From positions 60,013 to 124,012 of the forward strand of contig PXRL01000020.1 in the NCBI GenBank assembly GCA_003020965.1: a stretch of 64,000 bases of DNA. The letters are read 5' to 3'. The notes below the pieces were generated by a model. It saw nothing but the letters and a program-made list of their open reading frames with translations. It was not told where the DNA came from and did not search any database. Shown in pieces: positions 27,390 through 35,815 of this stretch. The translations under genes and the position numbers were made by a program. The stretch comes from Halobacteriales archaeon QS_4_69_225. GTDB lineage: Archaea > Halobacteriota > Halobacteria > Halobacteriales > Haloarculaceae. Every line of letters begins with the position of its first letter. Positions within the stretch are counted from its first letter, which is position 1.

Positions 27390-29561
27390 GTGTTACGGGC
27401 GTACGTGCTGCTCTGGGTAGTGGGGCTCTGTCTCCTCGCGGGCGTCGGCGGTGCCGTCGTCGTCGACGCCTCCGAGCACCGGGCCGACAACCGGACGGAC
27501 CACGAGAATCCCGAGAACCTCGACGATGACGGCGACCTCCTGGCCGTCCAGACGCGGCTGGCCGACCGGCTGACCGAGATCCACGTCGACTGCGCCGAGA
27601 ACCTCTCGGTCGGAGAGACGGCCGTCTGCAGCCGCCTCGACGAGGAGTATCCCGAGGCCCTCGAACGGTACGCCGACGTCGAACGGGAGCGGACCGGCGA
27701 GACGAACACGACCGAGACCTTCGAGCAGGCCCGGCAGAACCAGTCGGCGCTGGCGAACGAGACCGAGGCGTTCCGGGAGACCTACGAGGAGTACCGGGAG
27801 GCCCGCGAGGCCGGCGACGAGGAGCGGGCCCGCGAACTGGCTCGCGAGCTGTCCCTCCGGGCCGAGCGGATCGAGCGGCTCGGCGGGCGGCTCGACGCGG
27901 CGTTCTCGACGCTGGAGTCGCAGACCGGACGCGACTACGGCGAGGCACGGGCGGCGACGAACCGGACGGTCGGAACGGTTCTCGAGACGACGCGGGAGGT
28001 CCGGCGGGCCGAGTTTGAGCCGACGGAGCTGTCGGTCGCCGTCGACGCCGAGACGGCGTCGTTCGACGAGCCGGCGACCGTCACCGGGCGGCTGACCGAC
28101 GCGAACGGGTCGGCGCTGCTCGGCCGCGAGATCGCGCTTCGGGTCGGCACCCGGACCGCGACGACGGCCGTCACCGACGGCGACGGTCGGTTCGAGGCGA
28201 CGTACCGGCCGGTGACGGCGGCCACCGGGCCGACGACCGTCGAGGTGGTTTACGAGCCGGTAGGGGGCGACACGTACCTCGGGACGACCGCGACGGCCGA
28301 GGTGACCGTCGAGTCGACCCGGCCGTCGCTGTCGGTCGAGACCAACGCATCGTCGGTCGGGTTCGGCGACCCGGTGGCCGCCGGGGCGACCGCGACGGTC
28401 GCGGGACGGCCCGTCCCCGACGCGCCGGTCGTCGTCCGGCTCGGCGAGGAGCGGATCGCCTCGGACCGGACCGGCCCCGACGGCGGAATCGAACTCGAGG
28501 GACCGGTGCCGGCGACGGTGCCGGACGGCGAACGGGAACTCGCCGTCCGGGTCGGTGCGGCCGGCACGGCGATCGAGCCGACCGTCGAGTCGCGGTCGGT
28601 CACCGTCGTCGAGACGGAGCCCAACCTCACCGTCGAGGGGCTGCTCGACGACGACGAACTCGTCGTCAGCGGCCGGCTGACGGCCAACGGGCGGCCGGTC
28701 CGGACGGGGGTCGTCGGCGTCAGCGTCGACGCCGAGGCCCGGAACGGCGCCGAGCCGGACGCCGAGGGCCGGTACGAGACCCGCTTCCCGCGGACGATCG
28801 GGCCGGCCGGCGTCTGGTCGGTGACGGCGGAGTTCGACGGCAGCGGAACGAACCTGGCGTCGACGGCGACCGTCGAGCGGCTCCGGGCGGACGAACTGGA
28901 GCGGACGAACGGCACCGACACCGGCGTCGGCGGCCTCCTCGCGCGGCTCGAACGGCTCGGCTCGCGTGCCGAGGCCACCGACGACCTGACCCCGCGGCAG
29001 CTGGCGGCCCTCGCCGGCGGCGCGACCGTCGCCGCCGTCGTGCTCGCCGCCGCGCCGCTGCTGTACGCCCGGCGGCGCGGCGGCGAGCCCGAACTCCGGC
29101 CCGGCGACGACGAACTGACGCCGGCGTTCGTCAGGGCCGCCGACCCCGAAGACGACGCAGGAGCGCCCCCGACCCCGGAGGCCGTGCCGGGGGCCTTCGA
29201 TGCGGCCCGGGCCAGACTCGAGGCGGGCGATCCCTCTACGGCCGTCGAATTGGGGTACGGCGCCGTCCGCGAGGAGCTCGGCGACGCCGTCGACCCGACG
29301 GCGCAGACGGACACCCACTGGGAGTTCTACCGGACCATCGCCGACGAGCTGTCCGACGGCCACGCGGCGGCACTAGAGCGGTTGACGGACGCCTACGAGC
29401 GGGCGGCCTTCGCACCCGGCGGCGCCGACCGCAGTACCGCGCGGGCGGCCCTGCAGGCGGCGACGAAGTGTCTCGACGCGACGGCCGCCGCCGACGGCGG
29501 GTCCAGCCCGGGCGACGCCGACCGCGACGACGACTCCGGCGACGCCGCCGGCACCGACTGA
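27390..29561 (+). CDS. DUF4129 protein with signal peptide, coiled coil and Ig-like repeats
   Basis: 723 residues from a GTG. Signal helix 5-25; a charged helical region (about 45-215) with EEYREAREAGDEERARELAR-type coiled coil; three Ig/CARDB-like units (about 220-310, 315-405, 410-495) with GRLTDANG and YRPVTAATG; a membrane helix near 535-555; then the DUF4129 C-terminal domain (about 590-690) with THWEFYR and YERAAFAPGG. In DUF4129 proteins this cytoplasmic domain is linked to transglutaminase-like or MoxR systems. It is divergent from DUF58. Confidence 0.85.
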   Translation: MLRAYVLLWVVGLCLLAGVGGAVVVDASEHRADNRTDHENPENLDDDGDLLAVQTRLADRLTEIHVDCAENLSVGETAVCSRLDEEYPEALERYADVERERTGETNTTETFEQARQNQSALANETEAFRETYEEYREAREAGDEERARELARELSLRAERIERLGGRLDAAFSTLESQTGRDYGEARAATNRTVGTVLETTREVRRAEFEPTELSVAVDAETASFDEPATVTGRLTDANGSALLGREIALRVGTRTATTAVTDGDGRFEATYRPVTAATGPTTVEVVYEPVGGDTYLGTTATAEVTVESTRPSLSVETNASSVGFGDPVAAGATATVAGRPVPDAPVVVRLGEERIASDRTGPDGGIELEGPVPATVPDGERELAVRVGAAGTAIEPTVESRSVTVVETEPNLTVEGLLDDDELVVSGRLTANGRPVRTGVVGVSVDAEARNGAEPDAEGRYETRFPRTIGPAGVWSVTAEFDGSGTNLASTATVERLRADELERTNGTDTGVGGLLARLERLGSRAEATDDLTPRQLAALAGGATVAAVVLAAAPLLYARRRGGEPELRPGDDELTPAFVRAADPEDDAGAPPTPEAVPGAFDAARARLEAGDPSTAVELGYGAVREELGDAVDPTAQTDTHWEFYRTIADELSDGHAAALERLTDAYERAAFAPGGADRSTARAALQAATKCLDATAAADGGSSPGDADRDDDSGDAAGTD

Positions 29562-29650
29562 CCGGCGGCGCCGTCCGGCCCTCGAGGGCATGCGAGTCGA
29601 TAGTGTGTCGCCGTCCCGTCCGGCGGGCTTCCCGCGCGCAACGAGGAGAG

Positions 29651-29658
29651 TTATTACT
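29651..29658 (+). promoter_or_regulatory. TATA-like element upstream of a small ORF without canonical start
   Basis: ttattact lies 21-28 bases before the ACG codon at 29679. The spacing matches leaderless haloarchaeal genes. See the small coding region at 29679. Confidence 0.4.
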
Positions 29659-29678
29659 CGTCGCGCCGACCGACCGGT

Positions 29679-29828
29679 ACGACGTCCGACGCGGAGCTGG
29701 ACGTCGAGCGGTTCGACGTCGCCGCCGTCGACGACCACGAGCGACGGCTGCGCGAGCTGCGCGCCGAGCGACGGTACCTCCAGGATTTCGACGGCCTCGA
29801 CGAGGACATCGTCGGCGCCGTCTGCTGA
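29679..29828 (+). CDS. Possible 49-residue acidic protein starting at ACG
   Basis: From the in-frame stop at 29601 onward the frame holds no ATG, GTG or TTG, yet from 29679 it reads TTSDAELDVERFDVAAVDDHERR and ends DGLDEDIVGAVC with a TGA. The composition is strongly haloarchaeal (acidic, helical) and a TATA-like box is placed exactly where a leaderless start at 29679 would need it. The codon there is ACG. Either ACG is used, the start was lost by mutation, or one base differs from the true sequence. Confidence 0.45.
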   Translation, partial: TTSDAELDVERFDVAAVDDHERRLRELRAERRYLQDFDGLDEDIVGAVC

Positions 29829-29940
29829 ACCGCCCCCCGCTCCGGACGCGTCCTCCGCCGCGCCGCCGCTCTGTCCCGTACTTTCACTTTCACCGCGGAC
29901 TAGGCTCGGCCCTTTAGGCTTCTACGGCGTATCGACGGGT

Positions 29941-30102
29941 ATGTCGACGAACACGCGCCGGACGACGGAAACGAGACACAATGGCGTCCTCGACGTCAGC
30001 GACCTGTCCGTCGTGCGCGTCCAGCGGTACGCCCGCGAGGCCGACGACGCCTACCTCGAGCGGCGCGGTGAGCGGACGTTCCTCGTGACGGACGCGAACT
30101 GA
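29941..30102 (+). CDS. Small haloarchaeal protein, 53 residues
   Basis: ATG at 29941, with a ctttagg element about 30 bases upstream. The protein has a Thr/Arg-rich start (MSTNTRRTTETRHNG), then a compact acidic-basic body (VLDVSDLSVVRVQRYAREAD) ending in LVTDAN. No family recognised. It follows the ACG-start ORF by about 110 bp. A 357-bp MITE begins 15 bp after its stop. Confidence 0.55.
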   Translation: MSTNTRRTTETRHNGVLDVSDLSVVRVQRYAREADDAYLERRGERTFLVTDAN

Positions 30103-30117
30103 CCGGTACGCGCCGAG

Positions 30118-30474
30118 GTAGTGTTCAGTGAGGAGAAAGTAACGTGCTTCGGCGGTGACGGTGGCGCGTCCGAACGCACCCTCCCGTTCGCTCGGCCTCG
30201 CTGTCTCCGGAAATCGCCGATTTTCGGGAGTGAGCGGATCGGAGATCCGCGATCTACGGAAGAGCGAAGCTCTTCCGGTATGACGAACGACGGCTCCGCG
30301 GGCCATCTTTCGAACCACGCTCCCGTGTCGTCGCTCCCCACGTCGTTCCTCCCGTTTGCTGCTTCACGAGGCCGCTCTCGCTCCGCTCGCTCGGCCTCGC
30401 CGGAGCGGTCGGCCCCGTTCGAGGTTCCGCCTCACGCCGGCTGGCCGGCCGGCTCTCGCGTAACTGAACACCGT
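30118..30474. mobile_element. 357-bp MITE with GTGTTCAG inverted ends
   Basis: The left end GTAGTGTTCAG (30118-30128) matches the reverse complement of the right end CTGAACACCGT (30464-30474) at 9 of 11 bases. The direct repeat CGCCGAG flanks it (30111-30117 and 30475-30481). Interior hairpins include GGAAGAGC-GAA-GCTCTTCC near 30259. It has no coding capacity of its own. The first 60 and last 70 bases align well with the element at 48439-48744. The intergenic space 30103-30529 holds little else. Confidence 0.75.
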
Positions 30475-30529
30475 CGCCGAGCGGCCGGCCCTCGGTCCTC
30501 GGCCGCCGGACGGCCGGTCGACCGGGCGG

Positions 30530-32023
30530 TCAGGCCGTCCCGGTCGTCGGCGGTTCGATGGACCGGAGCCGTTCGCGGCGGCGCTTCTCCTGGCGGCGAT
30601 CCAGCGACTCCTGCAGCCGGTCGGCCACCGCCTCCCGGAGTTCGGCGGCCCGATCGGCGTCGATGTCGAGCGCCCGGGGCTGGCCGCCGGTGAGCCCGCT
30701 GGAGCCGGCGGTGTCGACGACCAGCGTCGCCAGCCGGCGCCGGCGCTGGAACACCGTCCGGGAGTTCAGCACCGTCTGGACCCGGTAGTACGGCACGACG
30801 GTCGTGGTCCGCGTCCAGAACCCCTCCCGGAGGACGACGTACTCCGGCTGGACGTCGTAGCCCAGGTTGACCCACTTGAGGTGGGCCGCGACGGGCGCCA
30901 CCGGCAGCAGCACCCCCGCCCAGTACCACGCCACCGGCAGCGTCGTGAGCCGGTCGGCGGCGAAGACGGCGCCGACGGCGACGGCCGCGACGGCCCCGTA
31001 CCGGACGACGTACCGCTGGCGGGCGCGTCTCGGCGGGCGCCGGAAGTCGGGGTCGTCGAACGCCTCGACGGACGCCGCGAGCGACAGCACGCGGTCCCGG
31101 TCGGCCAGCGGGACCGCCGACTGCGAGCCGGCGTCGTCGGGGCCGTAGCCGGCCGTCTCGACGGCCAGCGAGGCGTACCCCAGCCGTCGTGCGATGAAAC
31201 TCTCCGAGATGCCGAGCGTCTGGACCTTCTCGAGGGGGATGGTGCCGCTGAACCGCTGGAGCAGCCCCCGCTCGTACTGTAGCTCCTCCGACCGCCGCGA
31301 CAGTTGGAAGCCATAGTAGTTGGTCACCGCGAGGACGCCGCTGACGACGGCCGCGACGGCGACGATGACGACCGCCGCCAGCGGCGCCGTCACCGCCAGC
31401 CCGACCAGCGGGTCGGCGAACCGCTCCCGCAGCGACGGCGCCACCACCGGTAGGACGACCGTCACGACCGACAGCAGCCGCAGGTCGATACCCGTCACGC
31501 CGAGCAGCGCCAGCTCCTTCGGCGTGATATCGAAGAGCCGGCGCTCTTCGACCGCAGGCTCGGCGTCGGGCTCGTCGTCGGTCGCCGTCTGGCCCTCCTC
31601 GCGCTTCAACTGGCCGATGGCCGACTGCAGCCGTCGGGCCTCGTCCTCGCTGACGCAGTTCAGCGACGCCTCCGTCGAGGAGCCGCCGGCGGTCTCGAGG
31701 TTGATCTGCGCCAGCCCCAGCAGCCGCTGGGCGACGTTGCGGCTGATGTCGACGTTCTGGACCCGCCGGACCGGGATCTCCCGGTTGCGCCGCGAGACGA
31801 CGCCGGAGACGATGTCCAGGGAGTCGTCGGTCAGCTCGTACTCGAAGCGCTGGTAGTAGATCAGCTGGTAGGCCAGTGCGACGACGAACCACGCGACGAC
31901 GAGCAGGCCGGCGCCGGTCAGCCCGTCCAGCGGGCTTCCGAGGAAGAGAAACACGAGCACCCACGCCAGCCGGAGGACCGACTTGCCGGTCCGGTACGGG
32001 ATCGAGAGGGGGTCGAGTTTCAT
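30530..32023 (-). CDS. Bacterial-PH (YdbT/DUF304-like) membrane protein, large subunit
   Basis: 497 residues from the ATG at 32023. Two helices near residues 18-55 precede a first PH unit (DSLDIVSGVVSRRNREIPVRRVQNVDI, split about 65-92), with further helix pairs near 185-245 and 325-365. Repeats of the PH motif occur at about 255-290 (IPLEKVQTLGISES) and 390-425 (VVPYYRVQTVLNSRT). Three bPH2 units in one chain match the YdbT type. Role in membrane physiology is unknown, though YdbS/YdbT pairs are linked to stress resistance in Bacillus. Its start overlaps the stop of the YdbS-like gene by 1 bp. Confidence 0.85.
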   Translation of the reverse strand: MKLDPLSIPYRTGKSVLRLAWVLVFLFLGSPLDGLTGAGLLVVAWFVVALAYQLIYYQRFEYELTDDSLDIVSGVVSRRNREIPVRRVQNVDISRNVAQRLLGLAQINLETAGGSSTEASLNCVSEDEARRLQSAIGQLKREEGQTATDDEPDAEPAVEERRLFDITPKELALLGVTGIDLRLLSVVTVVLPVVAPSLRERFADPLVGLAVTAPLAAVVIVAVAAVVSGVLAVTNYYGFQLSRRSEELQYERGLLQRFSGTIPLEKVQTLGISESFIARRLGYASLAVETAGYGPDDAGSQSAVPLADRDRVLSLAASVEAFDDPDFRRPPRRARQRYVVRYGAVAAVAVGAVFAADRLTTLPVAWYWAGVLLPVAPVAAHLKWVNLGYDVQPEYVVLREGFWTRTTTVVPYYRVQTVLNSRTVFQRRRRLATLVVDTAGSSGLTGGQPRALDIDADRAAELREAVADRLQESLDRRQEKRRRERLRSIEPPTTGTA

Positions 32024-32625
32024 CAGACGGCGTCCTCGCCCTCGGCGGCGATGGTCAGCTGCTTCAGCCGGGCCTGGAGGTCCTCGGCGCGCTCCGGCGA
32101 CAACCCCGGAATCGAGACGTCGGCGCCGCGGGAGCCGGCCGTGTAGACGACGGTCGTCGCCAGCCCGAAGGCCCGTTCGATCGGCCCCCGGCTGGCGTCG
32201 ACGTGTTGGATGCGGACGTACGGGACGACGGTCGTCACGTCGGTGATCACGCCGCGTTCGAGGTACAGCGAGTCGCCCCGGACCTCGTAGGCCCACGAGC
32301 GGTACCGCAACACCGCCAGCACCGCCGCGAGGGCGAAGACGACGGTCGCGACGACGGTGCCGACCCAGGCGTCGCCGACCGGCAGGAAGGCGAAGGCGGC
32401 GCCGGCGATCCCCCCGAGCACCAGCGACGGCACGGCCGCCTGCAGCGCCCACACCCGCTGGATGGTCGGGTCGAGCGTCCGCCGCGACCCGGTCAGTTCC
32501 TCGACCTGGATTGCCTCGCCGGCCGCGGCCCCGTCGGCGTCTCCCTCGGCGCCGACCGGTCGGACCGCCGGGGTCAGCGGCTCGTCGAACGGCTCGCCGT
32601 CGCCCCGTTCGGTGTTGGCGTCCAT
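32023..32625 (-). CDS. Bacterial-PH (YdbS-like) membrane protein, small subunit
   Basis: 200 residues from the ATG at 32625. An acidic N-terminus of about 50 residues precedes two helices (about 62-85 and 88-108) and one PH unit with DSLYLERGVITDVTTVVPYVRIQHVD (split; about 118-145) and the family phrase VYTAGSRGADVSIPGL. It is the small partner of the YdbT-like protein and is co-translated with it (TGATG overlap). Confidence 0.86.
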   Translation of the reverse strand: MDANTERGDGEPFDEPLTPAVRPVGAEGDADGAAAGEAIQVEELTGSRRTLDPTIQRVWALQAAVPSLVLGGIAGAAFAFLPVGDAWVGTVVATVVFALAAVLAVLRYRSWAYEVRGDSLYLERGVITDVTTVVPYVRIQHVDASRGPIERAFGLATTVVYTAGSRGADVSIPGLSPERAEDLQARLKQLTIAAEGEDAV

Positions 32626-32651
32626 CGGCCGTAGCTGTGGCCGCGTCGTAC

Positions 32652-33365
32652 TTAGTTGGCCGCTTTGCCGGCCGCACGGCGGACCCGCCCGGCCGTCACG
32701 TCGATCGGCGCCGCGAAGTGGACCAGCGGGTCGCCGGCCGGCCGGTCGAAGCCGTTGGCCGCGAACAGAGTGTTCTCCTCGGTCTCCAGCCGCCCCGGGG
32801 CGAGCTGCCACGGCTCGTGGTCGATGTCGCCCCGGTAGAGCCGGCCATCGTCGTCCGTCGTGTAGAATCGGTACCGCTCGGTGAGAAAGGCCGCGAGCGA
32901 CCCGGCGTCGGGCGTCGAGAACGACCCCGTCGGCCCGTACGTCGCCTCGAACCGGGCCGGCGCCGCCGTCGCCGACCGGCGCCGACTCCGGAAGCTGACC
33001 GCCCGGTCGGTCCCCTCGCCGGACGCCTCGACGGTCATCTCCGCCCGGTAGTACGGCAGCCGGAAGAGGGTCCGCGCGACGAACACGCCGAGGCGGTCGT
33101 CGGCGTCGAGATTGAAGAAGTACACCCCGGGCCGGCCGTCGACGGTCACGTAGGTCCGGAGGTTGAGTTCGCCGAAGCCGAGCCCGACGGGCAGCCCTGG
33201 GGGGCCGATCTCCGACATCACGAACGGAACGACCCCGAGGTAGGCGTCGCCGTCGTGGGTGTCGACCGACAGCCCCGCCGGGAGCCGCCGGGCGACCGTT
33301 TCGGCGGCGACCGGCCAGTGAGCGAACAGCAGGTCCCGCCACGTCATCGAGAGGAGATCCGCCAT
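32652..33365 (-). CDS. DUF2071 (YqjF-like) protein
   Basis: 237 residues. The N-terminus has TWRDLLFAHWPV, followed by LPAGLSVDTHDGDAYLGVVPF and LNLRTYVTVDGRPGVYFFNLDAD, the DUF2071 signature, then LPYYRAEM and FLTERYRFYT near residue 165. It is a soluble protein, probably related to the acetoacetate-decarboxylase-like fold; function unknown. It lies just upstream of the YdbS-like gene on the same strand with a 26-bp gap. Confidence 0.87.
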   Translation of the reverse strand: MADLLSMTWRDLLFAHWPVAAETVARRLPAGLSVDTHDGDAYLGVVPFVMSEIGPPGLPVGLGFGELNLRTYVTVDGRPGVYFFNLDADDRLGVFVARTLFRLPYYRAEMTVEASGEGTDRAVSFRSRRRSATAAPARFEATYGPTGSFSTPDAGSLAAFLTERYRFYTTDDDGRLYRGDIDHEPWQLAPGRLETEENTLFAANGFDRPAGDPLVHFAAPIDVTAGRVRRAAGKAAN

Positions 33366-33496
33366 ACGTTCGGGACGGGCGGGGCCGGCTTCCGCTTGCC
33401 GGTCGCGGAAGGCCGTCGGCCTTGCGGTCGCGGTCGACCTCGGGAAGCCGTCGGGAGACCGGTACCTACATTCGGCTCTGTCGTGTCCAGTCCGGT

Positions 33497-34033
33497 ATGA
33501 GTCGACCCGCGTACGTCTACGCGCTGGCCGTCATCGCGGTGTTCGCCGCGCTCGGGGCGGGCCTCGGGCTGGCGGCGAACTTCACCCTCGGGTTCTTCAT
33601 CGAACAGTTCGTCGACCCCGGCACCGACCCCCTCGACTCGACGCAGATCGGCATCCTGTTCGTCGTCTCGATATTCCTCATCTACGCGGTCGGGCCGCTG
33701 GCGGCGGGGGTGGCGGGGGTCGGCGTCGGACAGGCGCTCCCGGACCGCGACGGCGCCGCGGCCGTCGTCGCCGGCGTCGGCAGCTTCGTCGGCTTCTTCC
33801 TCTTCGCCGGCCTCGGGCTGTTCCTGACGTTCTCCGTGCTGGCCGAGTACGGCCCCGGTGGGGCCGGCGGGGGCGGGGGCGGCGGGGGTGGGGGTGGGGG
33901 CGGAGGCGGCGACGGCCCCATCGACCCGGCGGCGCTGGGGACGCTCATGCTCCAGGTGAGCCTGCCGGTCGGGCTGGTCGGGCTGGTCAGCGCCTACCTC
34001 ACGAGCCGGCTCAGCCGCCGGCCGTCTCAGTGA
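33497..34033 (+). CDS. Four-helix membrane protein with a poly-glycine loop
   Basis: 178 residues from the ATG at 33497 (MSRPAYVYALAVIAVFAALG). Helices near 8-32, 52-85, 93-118 and 155-172. Between the third and fourth is a loop with about 15 glycines in a row. Homologous-looking haloarchaeal membrane proteins exist, but I do not know a function. Its last 7 bp overlap the convergent Bat-like regulator gene. Confidence 0.65.
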   Translation: MSRPAYVYALAVIAVFAALGAGLGLAANFTLGFFIEQFVDPGTDPLDSTQIGILFVVSIFLIYAVGPLAAGVAGVGVGQALPDRDGAAAVVAGVGSFVGFFLFAGLGLFLTFSVLAEYGPGGAGGGGGGGGGGGGGGGDGPIDPAALGTLMLQVSLPVGLVGLVSAYLTSRLSRRPSQ

Positions 34034-34677
34034 GCGATCTCCGACAGCATCCGCGCCTCGATCTTCCGGAGGTGCTCGCCGACGGTCGTCGTCGACAGCC
34101 CCAGTTCGTCGGCGATGTCCCGGTGGGTCGCTCCCCGGGGTACCTCGTAGTAGCCGAGGTCGGCCGCGGTGTCGAGGATCTCCTGCTGGCGGTCGGTCAG
34201 CAGCGACGACAGCTCCCGTAGCTCCGGGTCGTAGTCGGACAGCTGCTCCAGCTCGACGCGTATCTCGTCGGGGACCTCCTCGATGGCCCGCCGGACGGTG
34301 TCCTCCGCGCCGATGACGGCGACCTTGAGCCCGCCGTCGGGGCCGTACTCGATCGGCACGTCGAGGACGAACTCGTGTTCCCGCTCGAGTTCGAGCAGCG
34401 CCGCCGCCGCCTCCGTCGGCTCCGTGTGGAGGTACGCTTGCAGCTCGTCCCGCAGCGGCGAGATGTTGTACGACAGCACCGCCTCGCAGTCCTCGAGGAT
34501 GACCTCGAGGGCGTCCATCCGGCCCCGAATCCGGGTGAGAAGAACCGCCGTACCGTCGTTGAGCCGGCTGATGTGGAGAATCGAATCCCGGGTCAGCGAC
34601 GGGTCGGCCTCGATCTGCTCGCCGACGGGGTCGATGTCCCCCCGGGTCGGGATGAGCGAGACTTTCACGTACCGCAT
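34027..34677 (-). CDS. Bacterioopsin-activator-type HTH regulator (HTH_10 family)
   Basis: 216 residues. The C-terminal helix-turn-helix (about 160-212) reads LTDRQQEILDTAADLGYYEVP, then THRDIADELGLSTTTVGEHLRKIE, the standard haloarchaeal HTH_10 signature. The N-terminal 150 residues are an alpha/beta sensory region with no GAF or PAS motif that I can recognise. Such regulators usually act on neighbouring or distant genes; here the nearest divergent gene is the PGF-CTERM surface protein at 34793. Confidence 0.9.
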   Translation of the reverse strand: MRYVKVSLIPTRGDIDPVGEQIEADPSLTRDSILHISRLNDGTAVLLTRIRGRMDALEVILEDCEAVLSYNISPLRDELQAYLHTEPTEAAAALLELEREHEFVLDVPIEYGPDGGLKVAVIGAEDTVRRAIEEVPDEIRVELEQLSDYDPELRELSSLLTDRQQEILDTAADLGYYEVPRGATHRDIADELGLSTTTVGEHLRKIEARMLSEIAH

Positions 34678-34792
34678 CGCCGACCCGTTAGTAGCCGGGG
34701 TATAAGCATCCGGCGGTCCCGCGTCGTATGAACCACCCGCCGATTGACGGCAGCAGCCGTAACCGGCCGAGGGCCCTACGTTCGGCCGATAG

Positions 34793-35809
34793 ATGGGGCG
34801 GAATCACGGGCTGATGGCGGTCGCGGCGACGGCGGTCGCGTTCGCGCTGCTGGCCGGCGCCGCGGCCCCCGACGGCGGCGTCGTCGGCGCCAGCCACGAC
34901 CCGGCGGACGCCAATTACACGGTCGTCCCGCTCGGCGACCGCAGCCCCGGCGCGACGGAGGTCGAGTACGGCCAGCGGGTCGTCTCGACGGCCGGCGTCG
35001 ACCTCGCGACCCTCGAACGGACCACCGCGGTGTACGAGGCCGGCAGCTGGGAGAACTGCGGCCCACAGGACGGCGAGACGTTCGGCGTCGACCGCGGGGC
35101 GACGCGCGACGGCTACGAGGTCGACGAGAGCCTCGAGGACAACGTCAAGACGTTCTCGGCGGGCGAGGACGTCTTCGAGGTCGAGTTCAACGACGAGGAC
35201 GACATCGGGGCATCGACGTACCTCGACGACGGCGACGAGGTCATCTCCGTCGCCGGGTGCATCGACAACCCCGACGAGCCGGGCTGGTACCGTATCTCCG
35301 GGACGACGACCGGCGTGACCGAAAACGGCGAGCGAGTCACCTTCGGCGGCGACTCCCATTACTTCTACATCTGCGACTGCGAGGACGAAACGGCGGCCCG
35401 CCAGCAGCTCGGGCCGCCGCCGTCGGAGCCGCAGCCGACGGCAACCGCGACACCGACACCTGGACCGGAGTCCGAGTCGGCGGCCGACGAGGGCGACGCC
35501 GGCGACGGCGGGGCATCGAGCGACGACGGGACGACGCCGACCGCGACCGAGTCGGCGGTCGAGGAGAGCGGCGGCGCGGCAGCCGCGACGCCGACCGCCA
35601 CGCCGACCGGGCCGGCGGCCGACGAGGGCGACGCCGGCGACGCGAACGCGAACGAAGATGCGGCCACGGCAACGCCGACCCCGGCCCGGACCGAGGGGTG
35701 GGACGATCGGGTGGTCAGGACGCCGACGGCCGCCGACGGGCCGGGGTTCGGCGCCGGCGCCGCCGTCGTCGCGCTGGCGGCCGCGGCGCTGCTGGTCGGC
35801 CGCCGCTGA
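34793..35809 (+). CDS. PGF-CTERM surface protein
   Basis: 338 residues. Signal peptide (about 8-25), a compact domain (about 30-200) with four cysteines (ENCGPQ, AGCIDN, FYICDCED), a Thr/Pro/Glu/Ala-rich stalk (about 205-305) and a C-terminal GPGFGAGAAVVALAAAALL with RR at the very end. That is the PGF-CTERM tripartite tail, recognised by archaeosortase A, which cuts it and attaches a lipid. It is therefore a lipid-anchored, probably O-glycosylated surface protein. Function of the head domain unknown. Confidence 0.82.
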   Translation: MGRNHGLMAVAATAVAFALLAGAAAPDGGVVGASHDPADANYTVVPLGDRSPGATEVEYGQRVVSTAGVDLATLERTTAVYEAGSWENCGPQDGETFGVDRGATRDGYEVDESLEDNVKTFSAGEDVFEVEFNDEDDIGASTYLDDGDEVISVAGCIDNPDEPGWYRISGTTTGVTENGERVTFGGDSHYFYICDCEDETAARQQLGPPPSEPQPTATATPTPGPESESAADEGDAGDGGASSDDGTTPTATESAVEESGGAAAATPTATPTGPAADEGDAGDANANEDAATATPTPARTEGWDDRVVRTPTAADGPGFGAGAAVVALAAAALLVGRR

Positions 35810-35815
35810 CCGGCC

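Noticed and set aside
30121..30693. 190-codon frame through the MITE
   Set aside because: It runs from the element into the antisense strand of the PH-protein gene and has no protein character.
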